Below, piece after piece: positions 1-6,250 of a stretch of 10,896 nucleotides of DNA. Both the position numbers and the translations under genes were made by a program. A model generated the notes under the pieces. The model had not been told where the DNA came from. It saw only the letters and a program-made list of their open reading frames with translations, and did no database searches. Source of the DNA: CAZGMN01 sp964526905 (GTDB lineage: Bacteria; Acidobacteriota; Aminicenantia; Aminicenantales; Aminicenantaceae); assembly GCA_964526905.1 (NCBI GenBank), contig CAZGMN010000102.1, positions 1 through 10,896 of the forward strand, given 5' to 3'. Position 1 is the stretch's first letter. The number at the start of each line of letters is the position of its first letter.

Positions 1-270
1 ATCTAAATAGTTTATTCATAGCACTCGAGAGCTCCTTTGGATGAGACAGATGGCAAAAATTATATGAATTTTTTTCTTTTTTTTCTACAAAACCATTTTT
101 TTAATGAAGCCCTTTCATCCTCATTATTTTTGACTTCAAATTTTTCTTATGATATTAGCTAATTCATGAAGGCCCGGTCAGGAAATTGGCGAATTCAAAA
201 AGTGTGCTCAAATCATGCCGAAATTTTTAGTTAAATTTGTTCGAAGGATGTATTAGAATAAAGTTCCACA
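1..270. other. AT-rich gene-free left flank
   Basis: No open frame with a plausible start or Shine-Dalgarno sequence is visible on either strand. The segment is rich in A and T, with several T tracts between about 66 and 130, as expected of intergenic DNA. The right end carries a TAGAAT element that may serve the next gene and is listed separately. The gene to the left lies outside the window, so this may be its downstream region. Confidence 0.6.
231..259 (+). promoter_or_regulatory. possible promoter for the TPR gene
   Basis: A TAGAAT hexamer at 254-259 matches the sigma-70 -10 consensus at five of six positions. TTAAAT at 231-236 is a weak -35 candidate with a 17-base spacer. Transcription would start around 266, only about five bases before the ATG at 271, so the mRNA would have almost no leader. 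The -35 match is poor and AT-rich DNA gives such hits by chance. Confidence 0.3.
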
Positions 271-582
271 ATGAGCATTTCCAACAACAAACGCTTGAAT
301 GATAAAATAAAAGAGTGCCGCCAGCTTCTTAATCCGGCAAAAGTCATCCTCTGTCTCGAGGAGCTCTTGAATACATCCAACGATGGGATGGTCGCTTATA
401 CCATGGGCCATGAATATGAAAAATTAGGCGACATCAAGAGTGCGATCAAGTATTATGAGAAGGCTGAGGCCCTGTTTAAAGAGGCGAGCTTTAAGAATAT
501 GGCAAGGTCGGCAATCAATAATCTTCAAATAGAAGCTATTCTCGCTCAAAGAAAGAGGGAAAAATTAAAGAGCAAGCGTTAG
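271..582 (+). CDS. small TPR-like protein
   Basis: This encodes a 103-residue cytoplasmic protein with no signal peptide or membrane segment. The central part (about residues 38-72) reads as a tetratricopeptide repeat: an A-Y-x-x-G helix, then E-Y-E-K-L-G-D, then A-I-K-Y-Y-E-K-A. A partial second helical pair (SFKNMARSAINNL) follows, with a very basic tail ending KRKREKLKSKR-like. TPR helices normally bind another protein, so an adaptor role is the natural inference, but no partner can be named. An in-frame TAA at 259-261 closes the frame upstream, so ATG 271 is the first possible start. Unlike the other genes here it has no Shine-Dalgarno sequence; the nearest AAGGA is more than 20 bases upstream and is followed by an ATG that stops after two codons. 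Codon use and the clear TPR pattern support a real gene. The left-hand neighbour that might explain it is off the window. Confidence 0.72.
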   Translation: MSISNNKRLNDKIKECRQLLNPAKVILCLEELLNTSNDGMVAYTMGHEYEKLGDIKSAIKYYEKAEALFKEASFKNMARSAINNLQIEAILAQRKREKLKSKR

Positions 583-615
583 CTCAACCTTAAAAGAAAA
601 AATTTTTACTACGCC

Positions 616-649
616 AAAAAAGCAGTTTGTGCTAATTTTTTGCTTTTTT
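616..649 (+). terminator. possible intrinsic terminator after the TPR gene
   Basis: AAAAAAGCA at 616-624 can pair with TGCTTTTTT at 641-649. A shorter hairpin, AGCA (621-624) with TGCT (630-633), has a five-base loop and is followed by AATTTTTT and a second T tract. Both lie 30-70 bases after the stop of the TPR gene and just before a promoter-like element. The stems are short and low in GC, so termination would be modest. Confidence 0.42.
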
Positions 650-657
650 CTTAACTC

Positions 658-685
658 TTGACAATCTCCAAGCGGAAGATAGACT
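658..685 (+). promoter_or_regulatory. possible sigma-70 promoter for the GGT-family gene
   Basis: A perfect TTGACA at 658-663 is followed after 16 bases by TAGACT (680-685), which matches the -10 consensus at four of six positions. It lies directly after the T tract of the putative terminator and about 35 bases before the ATG at 721. That would give a leader of roughly 30 bases including the Shine-Dalgarno. Confidence 0.38.
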
Positions 686-720
686 GAAGAGGCAGAATTG
701 TTCGAAAAGGAGGATAAGAG

Positions 721-2589
721 ATGGCTTCAGACAAAAGAGCAATTTTCAGGGGCTGGAAGTTATTCTTGGTGCTGATGCTCTTTCTTCTTGCTTCGAGCAT
801 CAAAGTCTCTTCCCGAACTGAAAAGCCAGTCCTTCACGGCCGCCACTGGATGGCCATTACCGGCAAGCCTCTTGCCGCCACTGCTGGAGCCAAGATTTTT
901 GAGCGCGGAGGGAATGCGGTTGATGCCGCTTGCGCCATGCTGGCTGCCGTCTGCACCATGTATGATGTCTTGAGCTGGGGAGGCGAAACCCAGGCCCTGA
1001 TTTACAATCCTCACACCACAAAAGTCTATGGCATCAATGCCCTCGGCGTAGCTCCAAGCGGAGCGACTCCTGAATTCTTCAAAGAAAAAGGAATGAAATA
1101 CCCTCCTGAATACGGTCCGCTGGCTGCAGTGACTCCAGGAACTCCTGGAGGATTGATAACCATGCTAACTGAGTTTGGGACCATGAGCCTTAAACAGGTT
1201 CTCGAGCCAGCGATGCAGATGGCAGACGGTTATCCTGTCGAAGAGGAGCTTGCCACCAGCATCGAGAGAAATAAGCAGAGAATCAAACAGTGGCCTTACT
1301 CCAAGAAAGTCCTTCTCCCTCATCTTGGCCAAGAGCGGGAGGCTCCTTATGCGGGAGAAATTTTCAGCCAGCCAGACCTTTTAAGCACCTTAAAGAAACT
1401 GATTGAAGCCGAAGAGGCGGCCTTAGCTGCAGGAAAAAACCGGAAAGAAGCCCTCTCTGCCGCCTATGACCGCTTCTATAAAGGCGATATCGCTCAGGAA
1501 TTTGTCCGAGGCTTGAAGGAGCAGGGCGGGCTGATCACCATGGATGACCTGGCAAAGTGGAAGGTCTACATCGAAGAGCCAGTGATGAGCACCTACAAGG
1601 GAATCGAAGTCTACAAGCTGACCTGCTGGGTTCAGGGGCCTGTTCTCCTTCAGATGCTCAACATGCTGGAAAACATCGACCTCAAATCCATGGGCTACAA
1701 CAGTGTGAATGCTATCCACACCCTTTACCAGGTGATGAACCTCGCCTTTGCTGACAGAGATTTTTACTACGGAGACCCCTATTTCCCTCCTGAGGAACCG
1801 ATCAAAGGTCTTTTATCCAAGGAATATGCTAAGGAAAGGCTGAAGAAATTAAACTGGAATGTCAACGACCCGGCTGTCAAGCCTGGCGATCCTTATCCTT
1901 TTGAGGGAAAACAAAATCCCTACCTTCATCTCCTTGAGAAATGGACAAATCTCGGAGCATCTGATTCAGAGAAAAAAGAAACCATCTCTCTGGAGGAGAG
2001 CTTCTTCACTGGAACAACATCCATCCAGGCGGCTGACAAGGAAGGATGGGTTGTTTCCGCGACTCCCAGCGGCGGCTGGATTCCGGCCTGCATCGCCGGA
2101 AATACTGGAGTCGGAATGAGCCAGCGCATGCAAAGCTTTGTCCTCGACGAGGCTGAGAATCCATTTAACGTGGTTGCCCCGGGCAAGAGGCCGCGAGCGA
2201 CTTTAACCCCGAGCCTTTCCTTAAAAGACGGCAAACCCTTTCTCTCCTTTGCCGTCCAGGGCGGGGATACTCAAGACCAAAACATGCTCCAGTTCTTCCT
2301 GGATTTTGTCGAATTCGGGATGAATGTCCAGGAAGCCTGCGAAGCGGCCAACATCGTCAGCTTCCAGATGCGCAGCTCCTTCGGCTCCCACCAATCTTCG
2401 CCGGGGAGGCTCCAGCTCAATGAAAAAGTCCCGCAGAGAGTGAAAGAGATTCTGGAAAACATGGGCTATAAGATTGAATACAGAAAATACACTTCAGGGC
2501 CGATCAATGCCATTTTCTTCGACTGGAAACACGGAACATTGTGGGGAGGCTCGAGCAACTACGGCGAAGACTACGGAATCGCCTGGTAA
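721..2589 (+). CDS. secreted gamma-glutamyltransferase-family Ntn-hydrolase
   Basis: This is a 622-residue GGT-family (peptidase T3-type) protein. The family makes an inactive chain that cleaves itself; the new N-terminal Thr becomes the nucleophile for amide hydrolysis or acyl transfer. Residues 1-32 form a signal peptide (K5/R6/R10, then a hydrophobic core at 13-24), so it acts outside the cytoplasm. Family landmarks: GGNAVDAA (63-70), VTPGTPGG (137-144), WVQGPVLLQ (303-311) and AFADRDFYYGDP (342-353). The predicted nucleophile is T432 in GTTS, leaving a small subunit of 191 residues. The oxyanion region is QGGD (513-516). The classic glutamate-binding residues are altered: the Arg-Glu-x-Ala-Pro segment is ALGVAP (107-112), and the Pro-Leu-Ser-Ser segment is PRATLTP (491-497). 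It belongs to a GGT-like subgroup whose substrate may not be gamma-glutamyl. GGAGG at 709-713, seven bases before ATG 721, fixes the start. Confidence 0.93.
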   Translation: MASDKRAIFRGWKLFLVLMLFLLASSIKVSSRTEKPVLHGRHWMAITGKPLAATAGAKIFERGGNAVDAACAMLAAVCTMYDVLSWGGETQALIYNPHTTKVYGINALGVAPSGATPEFFKEKGMKYPPEYGPLAAVTPGTPGGLITMLTEFGTMSLKQVLEPAMQMADGYPVEEELATSIERNKQRIKQWPYSKKVLLPHLGQEREAPYAGEIFSQPDLLSTLKKLIEAEEAALAAGKNRKEALSAAYDRFYKGDIAQEFVRGLKEQGGLITMDDLAKWKVYIEEPVMSTYKGIEVYKLTCWVQGPVLLQMLNMLENIDLKSMGYNSVNAIHTLYQVMNLAFADRDFYYGDPYFPPEEPIKGLLSKEYAKERLKKLNWNVNDPAVKPGDPYPFEGKQNPYLHLLEKWTNLGASDSEKKETISLEESFFTGTTSIQAADKEGWVVSATPSGGWIPACIAGNTGVGMSQRMQSFVLDEAENPFNVVAPGKRPRATLTPSLSLKDGKPFLSFAVQGGDTQDQNMLQFFLDFVEFGMNVQEACEAANIVSFQMRSSFGSHQSSPGRLQLNEKVPQRVKEILENMGYKIEYRKYTSGPINAIFFDWKHGTLWGGSSNYGEDYGIAW

Positions 2590-2630
2590 AAAACGAATGA
2601 ATTTTTTCTTTGAAGGAAAACTCGGTCGAA

Positions 2631-2645
2631 GAACAGCGCCTGTTC
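2631..2645 (+). terminator. short hairpin after the GGT-family gene
   Basis: GAACAG (2631-2636) and CTGTTC (2640-2645) form a perfect six-base-pair stem with a three-base CGC loop. It starts about 40 bases after the stop codon. No T tract follows directly; the nearest run of T is some 12 bases on. It could therefore be a weak terminator or an mRNA 3'-end stabiliser rather than a classic intrinsic terminator. Confidence 0.28.
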
Positions 2646-2706
2646 ATCCTTTAAACGGTTTTTATAAACACCCGGCCTGACCTTCTTTTTGCTGGACTAA
2701 ATTTTT

Positions 2707-2736
2707 TTGCTGAATATCATGATAAAAAGATAGAAT
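2707..2736 (+). promoter_or_regulatory. possible promoter for the S9 peptidase gene
   Basis: TAGAAT at 2731-2736 matches the -10 consensus at five of six positions. TTGCTG at 2707-2712 is a weak -35 with an 18-base spacer. The position, about 50 bases before ATG 2788 in a 198-base gap, is reasonable. The gap is AT-rich, so chance matches are likely. Confidence 0.28.
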
Positions 2737-2787
2737 GACAGATAAAAGATTTTTTTTGATTTAAATTTTAAGAAGGAGGTTTATGAG

Positions 2788-4809
2788 ATGAAGGCAATCG
2801 CCAAACTATCAACAATCGGCCTGCTTATTTTTTTCTTTGCCTCGGGAATCACGCTGGGCCTAGAAAAAAAATATAAGCTGCTGACCGATGAAACCTTCAT
2901 GGAGATGGAATCCATCGGAAGCCCTCTCATTTCTCCAGATGGAAAGAATATCCTTTTCACCCGTGGCTGGGTCGATAAAAAGAACGACCAGTCAAGGAGC
3001 AATCTCTGGATTGTCGATATCGAGGGACGCCGCATCCGCGAGCTGACACATGGAAACTGGAGGGACTTCTCGCCGGCCTGGTCGCCTGACGGAAAAAAAA
3101 TTGCCTTTCTTTCTGATAGAGACGGAACAACTCAGATTCATGTCCTTTGGCTTGATACCCGAGAGGTCGCCCAGCTCACTCACCTTGAACGCTCTCCTCA
3201 GGACTTGACCTGGTCGCCTGCTGGAAAAAATCTGGCATTCACCCTCTTTATTCCGGACGATAAGCCAATTTTGCCCGTGAAGCTTCCCAAAAGGCCAGAG
3301 GGCGCCAAGTGGGCAGAGCCGGCAGTTCTCATCGACAGGCTTTCCTGGAGATTCGACGGCAGGGGATTCATGCCCAAGGGCTATAACCATATCTTTACTA
3401 TCGACGCTGAAATCGGGGGAACTCCCAAACAGGTGACATCAGAAGACTATTCAGACAGCGACCCTCAATGGTCAAAAGAAGGAAAAAAGATATACTTCAC
3501 TTCCATCCGTAAGCCTGATGCTGAATATCTTTTCGGCGATACTGAGATTTACTCCGTCGACCTCAGCACTCTGGAGATAAAGGCTTTGACTGACCGCAAA
3601 GGCCCGGACAGAGGGACAACAGTTTCGCCCGACGGCAATTTGATTGCCTACACTGGCTACAATGAGCAGAATTTCACCAGCCATCTCTCAAACCTTTATC
3701 TCATGAATAGTGACGGAGGGAACAAGCATATTCTGGCTGTGAACCTTCCCAGCTCGCCTTCAAATATCACCTGGGCTGCGGATAGCTCCGGAATCTACTA
3801 TCTCATGGCAGAAAAGGGGCAGAGCAACCTCTACTTTATCAACACAGCAAAGAAAATTAGAAAGGTCACGGAGGGTGTTCATTATTTATCGGGATTGAGC
3901 ATCGCCGAAAATGGCCAGGCGGCAACCGTGCTCTCGACTTTTTATGACCCGGGCTCTCTGGCAACTTTCAATCTGGCCAGCCCGGCAAATATCAAAAAGC
4001 TGGTGGATGTCAATGAGGATGTTCTGGCCGATGTCAAACAGGGAGAGGTTGAAGAGCTATGGTTTAAATCTCCTGATGGGCTTGACCTCCAGGGCTGGCT
4101 GATTAAGCCTGCTGAGTTTGAGCCGGGCAAGAAATATCCTCTGCTGCTCTACATCCACGGCGGTCCCTGGGCAATGTATTCAGCCCGCTTTAGCTGGGAC
4201 TGGCAGAACTTTGCCGCCAACGGCTATGCCGTCCTTTATATGAACCCGAGAGGGAGCACAGGCTACGGCCAGGATTTTGTCAACGGCATCCAATTTTCCT
4301 ATCCTGGCAAGGATTTTGATGACCTAATGGCCGGGGTGGATGCAGCCCTGGCCAAAGGATTCATCGATGAGAATAATCTTTTTGTCTGCGGTGGCAGCGG
4401 CGGCGGCTGCCTCACAGCCTGGATTGTTGGCCATACCAACCGCTTCAGGGCTGCTGTCTCGATGAGGCCTGTCATCAATTGGCACTCCTTTGTGGGAACA
4501 ACAGACGGTGCGAACTGGTACAGGCAATTCAAGAAAAATCCTTGGGAAGATCCATCCGAATATGCTCTCCGCTCGCCGCTTCATTACGTCGGCAATGTGA
4601 CGACGCCGACAATGGTCATGACCGGCGAAGCGGACTTAAGGACACCTATCAGCCAGAGTGAAGAATTCTACCGAGCCCTGAAGCTGCTCAAGAAGGAAAC
4701 CTTGCTGGTTCGGATGCCCGATGAATATCACGGCTGGCGGCGGCCTTCTCACCGGCTCCTCCAGCAGCTCTATCTTCGTGCCTGGTTTGAAAAATACCGC
4801 GTTAAATAA
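2788..4809 (+). CDS. secreted S9-family (prolyl oligopeptidase-type) serine peptidase
   Basis: This is a 673-residue exported peptidase of the S9 family, closest in style to S9C acylaminoacyl-peptidase-like or dipeptidyl-aminopeptidase-like enzymes, which cut short peptides near the N-terminus. Residues 1-24 are a signal peptide (K2, K6, core at 8-19). Residues about 40-400 are a TolB/WD40-like beta-propeller with repeated SPDGKxIxF-type blades (49-57, 99-107) that restricts access to small substrates. The alpha/beta-hydrolase domain follows: oxyanion-loop HGGP at 457-460, NPRGSTGYG, nucleophile S537 in GGSGGG, D616 in GEADLRTP, and H648 in EYHGWRRPSH. The triad is complete and the length is usual for the family. 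GGAGG at 2775-2779 lies eight bases before ATG 2788. A nearer ATG at 2783 opens only a two-codon frame. The gene converges on the NTF2-like gene with a 19-base gap. Exact peptide specificity cannot be read from the sequence. Confidence 0.94.
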   Translation: MKAIAKLSTIGLLIFFFASGITLGLEKKYKLLTDETFMEMESIGSPLISPDGKNILFTRGWVDKKNDQSRSNLWIVDIEGRRIRELTHGNWRDFSPAWSPDGKKIAFLSDRDGTTQIHVLWLDTREVAQLTHLERSPQDLTWSPAGKNLAFTLFIPDDKPILPVKLPKRPEGAKWAEPAVLIDRLSWRFDGRGFMPKGYNHIFTIDAEIGGTPKQVTSEDYSDSDPQWSKEGKKIYFTSIRKPDAEYLFGDTEIYSVDLSTLEIKALTDRKGPDRGTTVSPDGNLIAYTGYNEQNFTSHLSNLYLMNSDGGNKHILAVNLPSSPSNITWAADSSGIYYLMAEKGQSNLYFINTAKKIRKVTEGVHYLSGLSIAENGQAATVLSTFYDPGSLATFNLASPANIKKLVDVNEDVLADVKQGEVEELWFKSPDGLDLQGWLIKPAEFEPGKKYPLLLYIHGGPWAMYSARFSWDWQNFAANGYAVLYMNPRGSTGYGQDFVNGIQFSYPGKDFDDLMAGVDAALAKGFIDENNLFVCGGSGGGCLTAWIVGHTNRFRAAVSMRPVINWHSFVGTTDGANWYRQFKKNPWEDPSEYALRSPLHYVGNVTTPTMVMTGEADLRTPISQSEEFYRALKLLKKETLLVRMPDEYHGWRRPSHRLLQQLYLRAWFEKYRVK

Positions 4810-4828
4810 AAAAATTGACTATCACTGG

Positions 4829-5278
4829 TCACGAAGTATGGTCAAGGATGATTCTCCAGCCCTTTGAAAAGCGCTGGAAGATGAGGGTGAAGAGGCCTTC
4901 CTTGGAAGAAGAATCCTTGAAAGCAAGCTTCCATCTGCCCAGAACATAAGCAAAGTCGCGGGATAAAACTTTAATCTCGATATCAGTGAAATCCAGCTTC
5001 CCCATGTTTTCTCTGCTATAGGTCTCTTTATACCTGGAGAGAAGGGCATTCCAGCTATAAAGCCTTCTGTTTCCGGATTGGAAGGTCATCTCCTCTGACT
5101 TCCAGTAATATTCCATGAATCCTTCGATATTTCCCTCGTTCCATGAAGCTTGCTGCCGGTCGAGAATTGCCTGAATATCACCCTTTATTTTTTTAATGTC
5201 ATAGGCAGGGCGGCTGAAACAAATCGAGGAAATGCTCAATGTGATGACAATGACGGTCAATATCATTGATCTCCTCAT
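4829..5278 (-). CDS. secreted NTF2-like (SnoaL/DUF4440-type) protein
   Basis: This encodes a 149-residue protein. Residues 1-22 are a signal peptide (MRR, then a hydrophobic stretch of I, L, V and T ending SSICFS). The mature part fits the NTF2-like cone fold of the DUF4440/SnoaL type: an opening helix with D-x-Q-x-x-W-N-E-G-N-I-E-G-F-M-E-Y-Y, then beta strands (EEMTF, VLGRWKLAF, GLFTLIFQRF) and a closing GWRIILDHTS. This fold has a pocket and is used for ligand binding or as a small enzyme; no catalytic set is recognisable, so function is unknown. The frame is open further upstream, to 5329, but AAAGGAGG (5283-5290 on the other strand) sits four bases before the ATG at 5278, and the signal peptide begins there. 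It lies 75 bases downstream of the RraA-family gene on the same strand, so they may be co-transcribed. Confidence 0.85.
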   Translation of the reverse strand: MRRSMILTVIVITLSISSICFSRPAYDIKKIKGDIQAILDRQQASWNEGNIEGFMEYYWKSEEMTFQSGNRRLYSWNALLSRYKETYSRENMGKLDFTDIEIKVLSRDFAYVLGRWKLAFKDSSSKEGLFTLIFQRFSKGWRIILDHTS

Positions 5279-5353
5279 CTTTCCTCCTTTGATATTTGAC
5301 ACAAAACCATTCATAGAAACCACACACAATGAAAGAGAGCCTTAGCCCATGGA

Positions 5354-6013
5354 TTAGATGATAAAAATGAGGTCGCTCTTCTGCTTTTTGCTGATCTTAG
5401 CATAGTGGTCGTGAAAGTTGAGCAGGTCGACAAGACTCTTGCCTTTTTCCATCTCCTTCAAGACCCTGTCTTCTATCCTTTGAATGTTTTCGGCTGTGGC
5501 TAAAATTTCCCTAATCTCCTCGACATTCATCACCACGATTCCATCATCGTCGCCGAAGATGACATCTCCTGGCTCAACGGCAACGCCTCCGCAATTGACC
5601 TTAACCTGCGTTTGAAAAATCTTGGAGGCTGTTCCAGCCAAGGGACTCAGGCATCGGGCATAAACAGGGAAGTTGGCATTTCTAATGCCTCTGACATCGC
5701 GGCAGCCGCCGTCAACAACGATACCGGCGAGGTTCTTCCTTTTTGCTTCACGGACAAAAAGCTCTCCTGCTAAAGCAACCGTCTCTCCCTCGGCATCGAC
5801 AACCAAGACTTCCTCTTCATCGGATTCGTGAAGAGCCTTGAGGACTGAAAGAAAATCGGCTCGACAATGAACAGTGTGGGCAATTCCAATCATTTTCATT
5901 CCCTGGTTTATAGGCCTTATTCCAGGGTCCATAACCCTCAACTTCTTGTTGACGTCACAGATGCAGGCCGCATCAAGCTCAGTCAATCTTTTTTTTAATT
6001 CCATAAAATCCAT
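5354..6013 (-). CDS. RraA-family protein (possible oxo-acid aldolase/decarboxylase)
   Basis: This is a 219-residue cytoplasmic protein of the RraA/HMG aldolase-like family. Members are either RNase E regulators (E. coli RraA) or divalent-metal 4-hydroxy-4-methyl-2-oxoglutarate aldolases and oxaloacetate decarboxylases; older databases call them dimethylmenaquinone methyltransferase. Landmarks: GELFVREAKRKNLAGIVVDGG (from G83), the Arg-Asp pair R105-D106, FPVYAR (115-120), VNCGGVAVEPGDVIFGDDDG (from V139). R105-D106 match the substrate- and metal-binding pair of the aldolases; E. coli RraA, as I recall it, has Arg-Gln there. An acidic residue, E84, lies 20 residues before R105. I infer an enzyme of central or aromatic carbon metabolism rather than an RNase E inhibitor, but the substrate is unknown. 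AAGGAGG lies four bases before ATG 6013; a second in-frame ATG at 6004 is also possible. Confidence 0.88.
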   Translation of the reverse strand: MDFMELKKRLTELDAACICDVNKKLRVMDPGIRPINQGMKMIGIAHTVHCRADFLSVLKALHESDEEEVLVVDAEGETVALAGELFVREAKRKNLAGIVVDGGCRDVRGIRNANFPVYARCLSPLAGTASKIFQTQVKVNCGGVAVEPGDVIFGDDDGIVVMNVEEIREILATAENIQRIEDRVLKEMEKGKSLVDLLNFHDHYAKISKKQKSDLIFII

Positions 6014-6065
6014 GATGCCTCCTTATAAGAGATGAATTTTGCAAAGGTTGAAATGTTATTTCTGT

Positions 6066-6150
6066 CATAAAGGGAAGCTGCTCACCCCCCTCATCATCGC
6101 TGAAGCAAAAGCGGCGGGCTTTCGAACTTCCTTGCCCGAGCCGACCCCGT
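6066..6150. other. GC-richer structured segment in the divergent spacer
   Basis: Within an otherwise AT-rich 237-base spacer this stretch is markedly richer in G and C. It holds a small hairpin, AAAGC (6108-6112) with GCTTT (6118-6122) around a GGCGG loop. AAGGGAAG near 6069-6076 can partly pair with CTTCCTT at 6127-6133, enclosing that hairpin. It lies upstream of the putative GH3 promoter and would be in the leader of the RraA-family mRNA if that starts far upstream. A 65-codon open frame crosses it on the minus strand but lacks a supportable start. I recognise no known RNA family. Confidence 0.3.
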
Positions 6151-6153
6151 TTC

Positions 6154-6184
6154 TTGACATGAATTTATGAATATTATTTATATA
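6154..6184 (+). promoter_or_regulatory. probable sigma-70 promoter for the GH3 gene
   Basis: A perfect TTGACA -35 at 6154-6159 is followed by a run of only A and T from about 6164 to 6185, apart from one G. TATATA at 6179-6184 (19-base spacer) or TTTATA at 6177-6182 (17-base spacer) are -10 candidates. Transcription from here gives a leader of about 60 bases to ATG 6251. It also shows that any start upstream of about 6190 in the GH3 reading frame would not be used. Confidence 0.48.
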
Positions 6185-6250
6185 TGCCAGAATGTTTTTA
6201 AAAACAAGCAGAATTCGCTGCTTGAAATCATGCTCATGGAGGAGAAAGAA

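Noticed and set aside
104..118. Small hairpin ATGAA/TTCAT in the left flank
   Set aside because: It has five or six weak pairs, no T tract directly after it and no gene end in sight, so it cannot be called a terminator.
2992..3390. 132-codon open frame antisense to the S9 peptidase
   Set aside because: It overlaps the conserved propeller region of a clear S9 gene and has no family resemblance or Shine-Dalgarno.
5279..5329. N-terminal extension of the NTF2-like protein to an ATG at 5329
   Set aside because: The AAAGGAGG site and the signal peptide place the start at 5278; the extension would bury the signal peptide.
6167..6250. N-terminal extension of the GH3 protein to an ATG at 6167
   Set aside because: It begins inside the putative promoter and would add a non-hydrophobic 28-residue leader before the signal peptide. 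The GGAGG before 6251 is well placed.
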